From IMG/VR virus record IMGVR_UViG_3300009370_000009, positions 26,383 through 90,382 of that record: DNA of 64,000 nucleotides. One strand, 5' to 3'. Below, piece after piece: positions 50,480 to 57,850 of the stretch (position 1 is the stretch's first letter; the number at the start of each line of letters is the position of its first letter). The stretch comes from a virus. Made by a program: the position numbers and the translations under genes. The notes beneath the pieces are model-generated. The model had not been told where the DNA came from and made no database searches. It saw nothing but the letters and a program-made list of their open reading frames with translations.

Positions 50480-50935
50480 ATGGGACTAGATAATATACCT
50501 TATGAATATCCTTGTATTAGTGAAGGATTACAAGATCCAGATGAACAGATAGATTGCCAAGCAAATATCGATGACAATAAGTGTCCCTGGCATAGAGAAC
50601 TGGGTGATGAAAATGGTGTCGTTTATGGCATGTTTGGTACGCATTGTTGGTATAGAGGTAAGAGCGGAAACTACATGTTGGATGAATTGAGACAACATGG
50701 ATTTGATCCGCCAACTACGTTTTATGGTGATGATGAACTTGACGATGGTAGTGAAGGTATTTCGCCAGAGGCGTGTTTAGATTTAGCATCGTGGATGGCA
50801 GAGAATGGTGAACTCTATGCTAGCATTGCGAATACGGAATACGAAACTTTAGAAGAAGCAATTGATTATTATCGGTATGCCATTAGTTGGCTCAAATTTG
50901 TATCGGAGTACGGTGGAACAAAAGTCTGGTATTAA
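50480..50935 (+). CDS. Unknown protein opening MGLDNIPYEYPC
   Basis: 151 residues. The opening and later CPWHRELG and GTHCWYRGK give a conserved-looking Cys/His set that may bind metal. I recall similar MGLDNIPYxYPC openings in phage and archaeal proteins of unknown function. It overlaps the WhiB gene by 23 bases. Confidence 0.55.
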   Translation: MGLDNIPYEYPCISEGLQDPDEQIDCQANIDDNKCPWHRELGDENGVVYGMFGTHCWYRGKSGNYMLDELRQHGFDPPTTFYGDDELDDGSEGISPEACLDLASWMAENGELYASIANTEYETLEEAIDYYRYAISWLKFVSEYGGTKVWY

Positions 50936-51263
50936 TTATAGTTGGGAAGACGACGCTGCGTGCAGAAACCTTTCTGAAGAAAAGAAGTCAGATTTCTTTC
51001 CTAGCAGGGAAGAAGGTTTGGCTAAATTGATGAAGAAGCAGGTCAGAAATGCTAGGAGTGTGTGTTTAGAATGTCCAGTTATATACGATTGTCTTCATGC
51101 TGCTTTGGTCACTAATGAGAAGCATGGTATTTGGGCTTTGTCTACTCCTAAGCAAAGAATAGTGTTGCGCAGGAGCAAGGATAAGGATGGGAATCCTATG
51201 TATATGGATATTGAGAATATACCGATTCTATTTGAACAGATGATTGGCGATATGACTATTTAG
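50913..51263 (+). CDS. WhiB-family Fe-S regulator
   Basis: 116 residues from GTG 50913. WEDDAAC (C17), DFFPSREE, VCLECPVIYDC (C51, C54, C60) and HGIWAL give the classical WhiB layout with near-typical spacing. Expected to carry [4Fe-4S] and contact the host sigma factor region 4. The second of four WhiB-type genes here. Confidence 0.85.
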   Translation: MEQKSGINYSWEDDAACRNLSEEKKSDFFPSREEGLAKLMKKQVRNARSVCLECPVIYDCLHAALVTNEKHGIWALSTPKQRIVLRRSKDKDGNPMYMDIENIPILFEQMIGDMTI

Positions 51264-51279
51264 TTGGGAGGTGAAATGG

Positions 51280-51699
51280 TTGAATTCCAAAGTTTGTGCT
51301 GGATGTGAAAAGTATTTATCTGGTGCTGTAACACGTTTTAGAGGTAAGACCTTCTGTGGGGATGAAGATTGTAAAAAGATAATCGATAAGAGAAGATCTG
51401 AAGCCAACAGAAGGAAGAAGATTAAGCGTAAGAAACAAGGAATTGTGTACAGGGGAGTTAATTCTAATGTACGCAGAAAGATTGTCAGTAGAGATGAGGG
51501 GAAGTGCGCTTTATGTGGTAGTGAAGTTGATGTCCAGGTTCATCATATAGTTCCGTCTTCTGAGGGAGGAACAGATAGCTTTGAGAACTTGATATGTTTG
51601 TGTGATAAAGATCATACAAAGGTTCATTTGAATTTGAGTAAGTACACTGACAGATTGTCAAAAATAGCGAAAGGTAGAGAAGATGCAAGAAGAAGATAA
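51280..51699 (+). CDS. HNH endonuclease
   Basis: 139 residues from TTG 51280, preferred over GTG 51271 because GGGAGG lies nine bases upstream. An N-terminal Cys cluster (VCAGCEKYL, FCGDEDCKK), a basic linker, then the HNH core CALCGSEVDVQVHHIVPSSEGG, FENLICLCDKDH (quoted in part). Zinc-stabilised HNH of the McrA type; role could be homing or packaging. Confidence 0.75.
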   Translation: MNSKVCAGCEKYLSGAVTRFRGKTFCGDEDCKKIIDKRRSEANRRKKIKRKKQGIVYRGVNSNVRRKIVSRDEGKCALCGSEVDVQVHHIVPSSEGGTDSFENLICLCDKDHTKVHLNLSKYTDRLSKIAKGREDARRR

Positions 51700-52114
51700 T
51701 CTAGGGCCAGGTTATGACGAGATAGCGAAGGCTGCGCTGGAGGTATTGAGTGCATTTTTTCTCGAGGATGCGGAAGGAGAAGATAATGAGTTGATGCTTG
51801 ATATATTGACAAGTCTTCTTGGGGAAGATCCAGAAGGTAAAGAGTCAGTTGAGGATCGATTAGAAGCGTATCAAGAATTATGCATGAAGCTGACTAATAT
51901 GTTTAGTGGGATGCTTTGTCATGTTGTCAATATGATTAGGGTATTGGCTATGATGAGTATGCGTGCTGATGTAAAAGCGTATCAGTCTTACGTACAGTAT
52001 TTCCATCATCTATTGCCTACTTGGGAGACAGTTGAAACTGAAGAAGAAATGATGGAGTTCTTAGAGAGACTTCACCATTACTTCGGAGTGGAGATTCCAG
52101 ATGAAATTGAGTGA
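51683..52114 (+). CDS. Unknown acidic helical protein
   Basis: 143 residues. Helical throughout, with a Met-rich hydrophobic middle (MFSGMLCHVVNMIRVLAMMS). No motif. Overlaps both neighbours. Confidence 0.45.
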   Translation: MQEEDNLGPGYDEIAKAALEVLSAFFLEDAEGEDNELMLDILTSLLGEDPEGKESVEDRLEAYQELCMKLTNMFSGMLCHVVNMIRVLAMMSMRADVKAYQSYVQYFHHLLPTWETVETEEEMMEFLERLHHYFGVEIPDEIE

Positions 52115-52670
52115 ATATGCAGCAATACAATTGGGTAGTGAAATAGTTGAAGAGTTTGAAGAGTGGGAGAATAAATCTGAACCTCCTCATGACTTTGATA
52201 ACGATAACACTGCCGAACTTGATGATGAAGATAGATTTATTCACAACGAAGAAGATTTGGAGTATAGGGAGAAATGGCCTTGGTATAACAAGACTGTACC
52301 TAAGAATGTTCTAGATCTCTTGGTGGAGATAAAAGATGACGCCTTCTTCAATATTCCAGGTATGGATATCATATTAAGAGACTTCTACGCTAAGAATGTC
52401 TATGACTTTTATTGCCAGCCTAGCAATGTCTTTGAGTGGCTTCATGGTTTTGCTAAGAGGTACATCAAATTAGTTGATAGTGCCCCGGATAAAGCTAAGT
52501 TTGTCATGCTTGACATTAGTGAAGAAGGAATGGAGGATATTGATAACCAAACTTGGGCCTTGGTCAGGGGTGTTTCTTGGCCTTTAGCCCAGTTGTTTGG
52601 CTATGATATAGACCGGTTAGATAACCGGTATTTGTCGTATTTGATGCAAGAAATATTCCCAGAAGAATAA
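52101..52670 (+). CDS. Unknown protein
   Basis: 189 residues; acidic, low-complexity N-terminus (DFDNDNTAELDDED) then an ordered aromatic-rich body. No motif recognised. Confidence 0.45.
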   Translation: MKLSEYAAIQLGSEIVEEFEEWENKSEPPHDFDNDNTAELDDEDRFIHNEEDLEYREKWPWYNKTVPKNVLDLLVEIKDDAFFNIPGMDIILRDFYAKNVYDFYCQPSNVFEWLHGFAKRYIKLVDSAPDKAKFVMLDISEEGMEDIDNQTWALVRGVSWPLAQLFGYDIDRLDNRYLSYLMQEIFPEE

Positions 52671-52710
52671 ATAAACATTCCCTGGGAATATATAGAGAAA
52701 GAAGTGGGTT

Positions 52711-53268
52711 ATGGATGTAAAAATTCCACCGGTTAGCAGTGACAAAGAGGCGTTCTATTTCATAGTAGATCACCTTAAGAAACAGGATCAAAGATCTGTT
52801 TATCTTGATGATAAAACAGGTTGTCAATACAGAATTGAAGAGTATGGCAATGTGTTGAAGTGCGCAGTTGGGGCTTTGATTTCTATTCATGAATACGGGG
52901 AGCATTTAGAGGATCAAACTATTCAGTTTGATGGTGAAGTATATGATGCCGTTAACAACTCTAATCCCGATTGGATGGTTACTGAGAATAGTGTAGACAT
53001 CCTAACTGCTTTACAGAGGTTTCATGATGAGATTCCTGTAGATCATTGGGGCTGGGTATTTGATGTTATTGATAAAGCCATTGAGGAGTTTGGATTCGAC
53101 AATATCGTTTATCGAAATGGCAAGACTAGAAGTGCGTTGTATGCGATAGTGTCTATGGCACAAAGTCATATAACGGAAAACGATTCAAGAGTGGAATCGT
53201 GGAATTTTGTGGAAACATCGTTGGAATGGTTTGAGGGTACTCGACAGAAAGTGATGGCAATGCAATGA
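52711..53268 (+). CDS. Unknown protein
   Basis: 185 residues. QYRIEEYGNVLKCAVGALIS resembles the small family of proteins with a conserved KCAVG motif often found in phages and plasmids, role unknown. ATGA overlap at the end. Confidence 0.5.
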   Translation: MDVKIPPVSSDKEAFYFIVDHLKKQDQRSVYLDDKTGCQYRIEEYGNVLKCAVGALISIHEYGEHLEDQTIQFDGEVYDAVNNSNPDWMVTENSVDILTALQRFHDEIPVDHWGWVFDVIDKAIEEFGFDNIVYRNGKTRSALYAIVSMAQSHITENDSRVESWNFVETSLEWFEGTRQKVMAMQ

Positions 53269-53633
53269 GTTTAGACTGGAGTATTGGTAATTGTCGTGAT
53301 TGGGAAGAGTTGAATTCCGATGAGGAGTGGCCGATCACTAATGAATTGATTTGGGCTAATCTTGTCGTTCATTTAGGGGAAATCACAGAGAAGAATTGGG
53401 AAGAGTTCTACGCCAGGTATACGATTTGGTGCAGGATGGGTGGGGACAGTAGAGGTACTAAGGTTACCCCAATGGATGTCCATAGAAGGATCGGTATGGC
53501 TACCAATGTCTTTCCGGCTAAGACTAGGCTTCAGTGGATAAGGGAGATGACCAATAGGGAGTTGGATGCTTCAGCTCATCATGCTGAGTGGACTTTAGAG
53601 AAGTCTTTGCCTAAGGAGTCTACTGATGCCTGA
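53265..53633 (+). CDS. Unknown protein
   Basis: 122 residues. Helical with several Trp (SLDWSIGNCRDWEELNSDEEW). Contains RIGMATNVFPAKTR. Seen as a small phage protein of unknown function. Overlaps the next start by 8 bases. Confidence 0.5.
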   Translation: MSLDWSIGNCRDWEELNSDEEWPITNELIWANLVVHLGEITEKNWEEFYARYTIWCRMGGDSRGTKVTPMDVHRRIGMATNVFPAKTRLQWIREMTNRELDASAHHAEWTLEKSLPKESTDA

Positions 53634-53847
53634 GTCAATAGATCCTGCTTTGTTTCATGATGTGGTTGAGGATTTGGTCATCAAATCGAAGCAGCCTGGC
53701 AATGATGTTTCTTTATTGTTTTTCAATGAGGAAACTGGCAGTTGGGAGATGGAAATGACTTATGATACTGTGCTGCGAGTTGCCGGCGATAAATTGAAGA
53801 GAGAGACAGAGGAATTCTTGAAGGGATTCCCGGAGAATTTGGTATGA
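53626..53847 (+). CDS. Small unknown protein
   Basis: 73 residues; no recognisable motif. ATGA overlap with the HTH gene. Confidence 0.45.
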   Translation: MPESIDPALFHDVVEDLVIKSKQPGNDVSLLFFNEETGSWEMEMTYDTVLRVAGDKLKRETEEFLKGFPENLV

Positions 53848-54038
53848 TCAAATACCCTGCGAGTATGCGGGAGATAGATAGAAGAATGAAGGCTATGAAT
53901 AAACTCTTCTATGATCTTCGTAGAGATGGAATGACTTATGTAGAGATTGGCCAATTGATGGAGTGCTCTGCGAGTTGGGCTAGACAAAGGGTTATGAAGT
54001 ATGAAGAACTTCTTGAGAAGGGCGTTGTGAATGAATAG
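53844..54038 (+). CDS. Small helix-turn-helix protein
   Basis: 64 residues. MTYVEIGQLMECSASWARQRVMKYEEL (about 29-55) reads as a sigma-like helix-turn-helix with a basic first helix before it. Likely a DNA-binding regulator; it is the closest such gene to the palindrome region. Confidence 0.6.
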   Translation: MIKYPASMREIDRRMKAMNKLFYDLRRDGMTYVEIGQLMECSASWARQRVMKYEELLEKGVVNE

Positions 54039-54354
54039 AATGGAAAGACGACAGAAAGCATTTCCAATGGATGACACAGACAAGGGCGAGTTGAAGACTT
54101 TAGATCTTGATCCGTCTAAGATAATCAAGGGTTCTGTACAATGGCATATCTTGAATCTTTGCCGGGTATTGGATTACCTTGGTACAGGTACAATAGAGCA
54201 CGATTACGTCGTCAGTATTCTCGAGGATAGGCTGAAGGAATACGAGGCGGGGCTGAGAGAGAATAGTGGTCTATGCGATAAGTGTGGACTAGAGAGATTC
54301 GATCCAGATTGTGGTTGCGTATGTGATTGTAACCATAAATGTGGGCGGGGCTGA
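54031..54354 (+). CDS. Cys-rich unknown protein, last of the rightward run
   Basis: 107 residues. The end (CDKCGLERFDPDCGCVCDCNHKCGRG, residues about 80-105, quoted by position) is packed with cysteines, probably metal-binding. It ends the rightward small-gene block; beyond it strand and composition change. Confidence 0.5.
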   Translation: MNRMERRQKAFPMDDTDKGELKTLDLDPSKIIKGSVQWHILNLCRVLDYLGTGTIEHDYVVSILEDRLKEYEAGLRENSGLCDKCGLERFDPDCGCVCDCNHKCGRG

Positions 54355-54690
54355 GAAGCATATAATCATGTATAAGAAGAGGACACAAGGCCAGCAGAAG
54401 TTGAGTCCTCTCAAAACATAAAATAACCCTGGTGTTATTCAATATTTGCTCCAATAATTGAAATAATGGCCTGGGTTTACGTAAAAGGTTTATTTTTTTT
54501 TAAATATTGATCTAAATCGGGTCTTTTTTTAGAAATAAATGTTATGGGTTGTCGGCTGGGTAGGGTAGTGTATATAGGGGGGGTATAGTTACCTTATCCA
54601 GCCGGCATTTGGCATTAGCCACGTACATATTTAGGTGAGGCCAATAATGTGGTTTGCGTTAAGTGATTGAATGAGTGATTCAATACCGAT

Positions 54691-54710
54691 TCAATAATCG
54701 TGATTATTGA
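54691..54710. repeat. 20-bp palindrome TCAATAATCG + TGATTATTGA
   Basis: Nine-base perfect arms around a GT centre. Its core CAATAAT recurs in most spacers of the region, often 8-12 bases before a TGTAAAATTACAAA palindrome. Confidence 0.6.
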
Positions 54711-55065
54711 GTAGTGATTTCTCGAGTCTTTGAGTCAAAGAATTAATTTTGATAAATGCTGTAAATGACCTGGACAATGGTTGAGAATGACACGTATGTA
54801 AGTTGTAAGAGAAATAATGGTAGTTGATTGAGTTTATGATTACCTCAATCAATTACAAAAAAATTTTGTCTTGTCCGTTTTGTAACCTTACAAAACCTGC
54901 GTTCTGTAACATTACAAAATCCACGGGCGCTCCATTTCGTAAAATTACAAAGGCCATATTGCGGGGTTGTAACCTTACAAAATTGTTCAATTTGGCACTT
55001 TGTAACATTACAAAATCTCGGGCGCCGGCGACAGCTTTGTAACGTTACAAAGTGAAATTACAATG

Positions 55066-55127
55066 AAAGAGGCCCGCAACCTCCGGGAGCCTTAGGGCTG
55101 CCGTTATGTAAGGTTGCGGGCCTCTTT
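55066..55127 (-). terminator. Terminator of the 55152-55430 gene
   Basis: A perfect 17-bp stem (55066-55082 with 55111-55127) ending in AAA/TTT on both strands, with a 28-base loop that holds its own small stem. On the minus strand it is followed by a T-run. Good intrinsic terminator. Confidence 0.8.
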
Positions 55128-55151
55128 ATTTGTAACGTTCCGACGTGACCC

Positions 55152-55430
55152 CTAGGCGACCCGCGTCACGAGTGGAAGATTACTATCCGTCCACTGGACG
55201 GACGCCTTCTCCCACCCCGCGACGCGTGCCCCGGTCGTGATCGCGGAACGAATCCGGCCACGATCCTTGGAGGTGTCTGCCTTGAATTTGGAACCTTCCA
55301 AAGCAGCCGCCTTCCCAATGGGGCATCCGTCCAGCAGTTTGGAAACTTCCAAAGCCAGAGCGGAGGGCTTCCGGCCCTTGCCGGGCACGCGCCCGGCAAA
55401 GTCCGAAGGGTCAATGAATTTGGGCGCCAT
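55152..55430 (-). CDS. Small basic protein, paralog A of the FIDP family
   Basis: 92 residues from ATG 55430, with GAAAGG upstream. FIDPSDFAGRVPGKGRKPSALA at the start and RGRIRSAITTGARVAGW...SVQWTDSNLPLV at the end are shared with the protein at 55997 (FIDPASMAGKVPGRGRKPSALA, RGRIRSGITTGAKMAGW). Net basic, with a GKGRKPSA loop, probably nucleic-acid binding. GC-rich codons contrast with the rightward genes. No family recognised. Confidence 0.65.
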   Translation of the reverse strand: MAPKFIDPSDFAGRVPGKGRKPSALALEVSKLLDGCPIGKAAALEGSKFKADTSKDRGRIRSAITTGARVAGWEKASVQWTDSNLPLVTRVA

Positions 55431-55769
55431 TTCTGGAACCTTTCATTGAATGTCGGCGTTATGTAATTCTGAATCATTCAGTAAATGAATGACTCAAACA
55501 TTACAGAACGGAGCCGGGGAACCTGCTCCCCCGAACCACAAATACTAATTTAGCACACCACTATTCTCTCGCGTAAACCTTGCGTTTCACTCAACAAATT
55601 ACTTTCTCCCAACCATTTCCATTCCGCCATTTGGAAACATTACAACTTAATAATAATCTAAATAATACAGAAATCTGTTTACTGAATTGAAACTTAATAA
55701 TATTACAAAATAATAAGTAAATAAATTACAAATTCATTCAATCTCGAGTTTGTAAAATTACAAAATTCC

Positions 55770-55807
55770 ACGGGAGCGCGTTGTTGCTGGAATTTGAGCG
55801 CTCCCGT
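55770..55807. terminator. GC-rich insulator hairpin, copy 1
   Basis: ACGGGAGCGC (55770-55779) pairs with GCGCTCCCGT (55798-55807); loop 18 bases. Bracketed by palindromes 55749 and 55816, whose T-runs could serve as U-tracts in either direction. Confidence 0.7.
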
Positions 55808-55908
55808 AGGGGGCTTTTGTAATTTTACAGAGTGGGGTTGCCGGCGATTTGTAAGGTTACAGGCTGGCTCCTGGTTTGTAACCTTACATAGTGAAATTAC
55901 CAAATGAA

Positions 55909-55962
55909 AAGGCCCCGGTAGCAACTCCCGTAGGGTGGAGTTTGTAATGCTACCGGGGCCTT
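55909..55962 (-). terminator. Terminator of the 55997-56308 gene
   Basis: 15-bp perfect stem AAGGCCCCGGTAGCA / TGCTACCGGGGCCTT. The loop carries ACTCC/GGAGT and TTTGTAAT, again placing the motif in a terminator loop. Confidence 0.8.
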
Positions 55963-55996
55963 CTGTTCTTTGTAATGATACGGTCCGCCTAGCGGG

Positions 55997-56308
55997 CTAG
56001 GCGACGCGAACGACCAGCGGGTGGTTGTCGTCGGTCCATGACACGGAGACCTTCGACCAGCCCGCCATCTTCGCGCCGGTGGTGATGCCGGATCGGATGC
56101 GACCACGTTCAGCCTTGTCGTCAGGCTTGACCGTAATCTTACCCATCAGGAATCCCTTACCGACGGGGCAACCCTTCGCATCCGCGGCGACCTGTGTCGC
56201 CAACGCGGAAGGCTTGCGCCCGCGGCCCGGAACCTTACCGGCCATGCTGGCCGGGTCGATGAAGTTCGGAATGGTAATCTTTCCCCTTTCTGGTTTGTAA
56301 TCTGCCAA
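55997..56308 (-). CDS. Small basic protein, paralog B of the FIDP family
   Basis: 103 residues if begun at TTG 56308. Homologous along its whole length with 55152-55430. The start is uncertain. The paralog's ATG aligns with an ACC, one codon before an ATT at 56270-56272. The only good ribosome-binding site, GAAAGGGGAAAG, sits just before that ATT, so initiation at ATT is possible. The GRGRKPSA loop and RGRIRSGITTGAK block are basic; function unknown. Confidence 0.65.
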   Translation of the reverse strand: MADYKPERGKITIPNFIDPASMAGKVPGRGRKPSALATQVAADAKGCPVGKGFLMGKITVKPDDKAERGRIRSGITTGAKMAGWSKVSVSWTDDNHPLVVRVA

Positions 56309-56384
56309 CCATCCGGTACCAATCAGATGGTCTGCGTTCTGGTTTGTAACCTTTCGGCAGAGGCTCTAGCGTGTGTGTGCGGCA

Positions 56385-56417
56385 ACCGGGCGAGGGTGCT
56401 AGCAACCCTCGCCCGGT
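56385..56417. terminator. 13-bp GC-rich hairpin
   Basis: ACCGGGCGAGGGT (56385-56397) pairs perfectly with 56405-56417 around the loop GCTAGCA. No T-run on either side, so it resembles high-GC actinobacterial terminators. Confidence 0.65.
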
Positions 56418-56617
56418 CTGTAAGGTATTGACCGTTGGTCCGTAGTTCAGACGGCACCATCCCGACGGGGGCTTTGTAATGAGACGAATCTTCGTCGTCG
56501 CTACCCCCGTGACTAGTGTGATGGTCGGTACCTACGCCTTGCCACGAACAACAAGGTATGCGATAGCCCACCCTTTCAGCGAATGTTGCGTGACACCCTG
56601 GAAATTACTTTCTGGCT

Positions 56618-56635
56618 TGTTAGGTGCCCCTAACA
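56618..56635. promoter_or_regulatory. Palindromic operator TGTTAGG-TGCC-CCTAACA
   Basis: One of four TGTTAG(G/C)...CCTAACA palindromes in the region. It sits just outside AAATTACTTTCTGGC (56602), a block repeated at 57579 beside the equivalent palindrome, so both probably belong to leftward promoters. Confidence 0.6.
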
Positions 56636-56767
56636 GGTCGGGAATAATGTAGCCTGGAAGGTTACAAAGTGTCAGCCTGGAAGATTACATAATCCCTAAG
56701 CGCCGGCGCCGGCTAAGTAAGATTACAAAATTCATTCCACATTGTGTAAAATTACAAAGCTTTCCTA

Positions 56768-56805
56768 GGGGAGCGCACAGAAGCGAAAACGAACGTGCGC
56801 TCCCC
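56768..56805. terminator. GC-rich insulator hairpin, copy 2
   Basis: GGGGAGCGCAC (56768-56778) pairs with GTGCGCTCCCC (56795-56805); loop 16 bases. Flanked by palindromes 56743 and 56812. Confidence 0.7.
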
Positions 56806-56840
56806 CAGAATTTTGTAATCTTACACAGTGTTTTGTAACA

Positions 56841-56867
56841 AAAAAAAGCCCGCCCCGTAGGGCGGGC
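56841..56867 (-). terminator. Intrinsic terminator of the 56881-57450 operon
   Basis: GCCCGCCC / GGGCGGGC with loop CGTA, preceded on the plus strand by seven A, which is a T-run for leftward transcripts. Confidence 0.85.
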
Positions 56868-56880
56868 CTCTTTTGTAATA

Positions 56881-56973
56881 CTACTTCTTGGGGGGCGTGT
56901 ACCGCCCGTTGGCCTTGGGCCGCCGATTCGTAATGGTACGAATCTTAGGCTTGGACCGCTTGCCGATCGGCAT
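56881..56973 (-). CDS. 30-residue basic peptide
   Basis: ATG 56973 with GAAAGG-TTACA six to fifteen bases upstream, as for the other leftward genes. Encodes MPIGKRSKPKIRTITNRRPK followed by ANGRYTPPKK, about one third Lys/Arg. Ends just before an intrinsic terminator. Likely nucleic-acid or ribosome binding; too short for confident homology. Confidence 0.6.
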   Translation of the reverse strand: MPIGKRSKPKIRTITNRRPKANGRYTPPKK

Positions 56974-56990
56974 GGTCTGTAACCTTTCTG

Positions 56991-57173
56991 CTATACGTCG
57001 ATGGGACGCTTGTGGATGGGGATGTTTTTGTAACATTTGTTACAGATGTCGTCGTCGTTGTATTTCGACAGGATGGTGGAGCAGTTGCGAGTCTTACAAA
57101 CTCGCTGGGGCGCTCCGGGCGCCATCCTCGCCTTCTGGCGTTCCCGCTTGCTGGGCTTTCGTGGTTTGGCCAC
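56991..57173 (-). CDS. Small basic zinc-knuckle protein
   Basis: 60 residues from GTG 57173, with AGAAAGG-TTACA upstream. Basic N-terminus (KPRKPSKRERQKARM) then VCKTRNCSTILSKYNDDDICNKC (residues about 29-51, four cysteines). This knuckle is nearly the same as CSTILSRYNKEDICERC in the replication-region protein at 23915. Probably binds nucleic acid. Confidence 0.65.
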   Translation of the reverse strand: MAKPRKPSKRERQKARMAPGAPQRVCKTRNCSTILSKYNDDDICNKCYKNIPIHKRPIDV

Positions 57174-57234
57174 TATGTAACCTTTCTGTTGTGGTGGTGG
57201 GGAGGGTGTGACCCCTCCCCACCGGACGACTATG

Positions 57235-57450
57235 TTAGCCGTGGACCTTGATGGTCTTTGTAAGGTTCGAGTAGCGAACCCACACTTCGGCATCTCCCGC
57301 GTGACGCTGGGCGTCGCGGTTGTTGATGTAGCGACCAGAGTCAGGATGTAATCCTACAATCTGGAAGTCCATCCCCTCCTGCCACGCCAGTAACACGGCG
57401 GGGCCAGAGGTGTAGTCCCGCCCATAGGCGGGAACCACGGTGATGTTCAT
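57235..57450 (-). CDS. Unknown small protein
   Basis: 71 residues from ATG 57450 (CGAAAGG-TTACG upstream). Alpha/beta pattern (FQIVGLHPDSGRYINNRDAQ, VWVRYSNLTKTIKV). First gene of a three-gene leftward set with 56991 and 56881. Function unknown. Confidence 0.55.
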   Translation of the reverse strand: MNITVVPAYGRDYTSGPAVLLAWQEGMDFQIVGLHPDSGRYINNRDAQRHAGDAEVWVRYSNLTKTIKVHG

Positions 57451-57595
57451 AACGTAACCTTTCGGTAGTAGGTAAGGCGTGGGAGGGACTAGGGCTACTG
57501 GCGGAACCCCGGTCCCTCCCACAACCAATACGGTAGGTCATTCCCCAACCTATTGACGAACGTTGCGTTACACCTAGAAAATTACTTTCTCGCAT

Positions 57596-57613
57596 TGTTA
57601 GGTGTACCTAACA
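57596..57613. promoter_or_regulatory. Palindromic operator TGTTAGGT-GT-ACCTAACA
   Basis: Perfect eight-base arms. Same family as 56618, 59803 and 63564. It adjoins the repeated AAATTACTTTCT block of a leftward promoter driving 57450. Confidence 0.65.
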
Positions 57614-57714
57614 GTAAACAAATAATCAGATTGGAATATTACAAACCAATCTAATAATCTTCATGTAAAATTACAAATCCACTAAAGCCACGTTCTGTAA
57701 AATTACAAAAATCT

Positions 57715-57752
57715 ACGGGAGCGCATTTTTACTGCAATTTGAGCGCTCCCGT
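57715..57752. terminator. GC-rich insulator hairpin, copy 3
   Basis: ACGGGAGCGC (57715-57724) pairs with GCGCTCCCGT (57743-57752), the same arms as copy 1 but a different loop. On the minus strand it runs into ATTTTTGTAATTTT, a good U-tract. Confidence 0.75.
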
Positions 57753-57790
57753 CGCGTTTTGTAATTTTACAGGATGGGTTTTGTAATTAT

Positions 57791-57831
57791 GAAAGGGCCA
57801 GGGTAGTTTGTAATTCTACCCTGACCCTTTC
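57791..57831 (-). terminator. Terminator of the WhiB-like gene at 57851
   Basis: 16-bp stem with a single mismatch, GAAAGGGCCAGGGTAG against CTACCCTGACCCTTTC. The loop is exactly TTTGTAATT, a half-site of the array. Confidence 0.8.
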
Positions 57832-57850
57832 GTTTTGTAACCTTCCGGGC

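Larger units (their letters stand above)
54355..55151. other. Long intergenic region at the border of the two genome halves
   Basis: 797 bases with no supported gene. First a weak hairpin (AGAGGAC/GTCCTCT about 54379-54417) and T-runs that may end rightward transcription. Then comes an AT-rich zone with a perfect 20-bp palindrome (TCAATAATCG then its complement, 54691-54710), a cluster of six full 16-bp palindromes (54879, 54903, 54936, 54966, 54999, 55036), and the terminator of the first leftward gene. Confidence 0.6.
55431..55996. other. Intergenic spacer with operators, insulator hairpin and terminator
   Basis: 566 bases. Next to the gene start is AAATTACTTTCTC (55603), also found in two other leftward promoters. 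An AT-rich block (55620-55740) follows, then palindromes at 55749, 55816, 55848 and 55875, the hairpin 55770-55807, and the terminator 55909-55962. No gene seen. Confidence 0.6.
56309..56880. other. Intergenic spacer
   Basis: 572 bases. It contains a GAAAGG-TTACAAA site at about 56337-56355 with no start codon behind it, hairpin 56385-56417, operator 56618-56635, the direct repeat CAGCCTGGAAG(G/A)TTACA at 56651 and 56673, palindromes 56743 and 56812, insulator hairpin 56768-56805 and a terminator at 56841-56867. A leftward frame at 56323-56571 runs through the hairpin and I do not support it. Confidence 0.55.
57451..57850. other. Intergenic spacer
   Basis: 400 bases: the promoter-like block AAAATTACTTTCTCGCA (57578), operator 57596, palindromes 57662, 57694 and 57758, insulator hairpin 57715-57752 and terminator 57791-57831. 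No gene seen. Confidence 0.6.

Noticed and set aside
56323-56571. Leftward 82-residue reading frame
   Set aside because: It runs through a 13-bp terminator-like hairpin, and its GTG start abuts the only purine-rich site with no spacing.
56618-57613. DtxR/IdeR iron box
   Set aside because: TGTTAGGT-ACCTAACA shares TTAGG/CCTAA with iron boxes but lacks the 19-bp AGGTTAG/CTAACCT arrangement.
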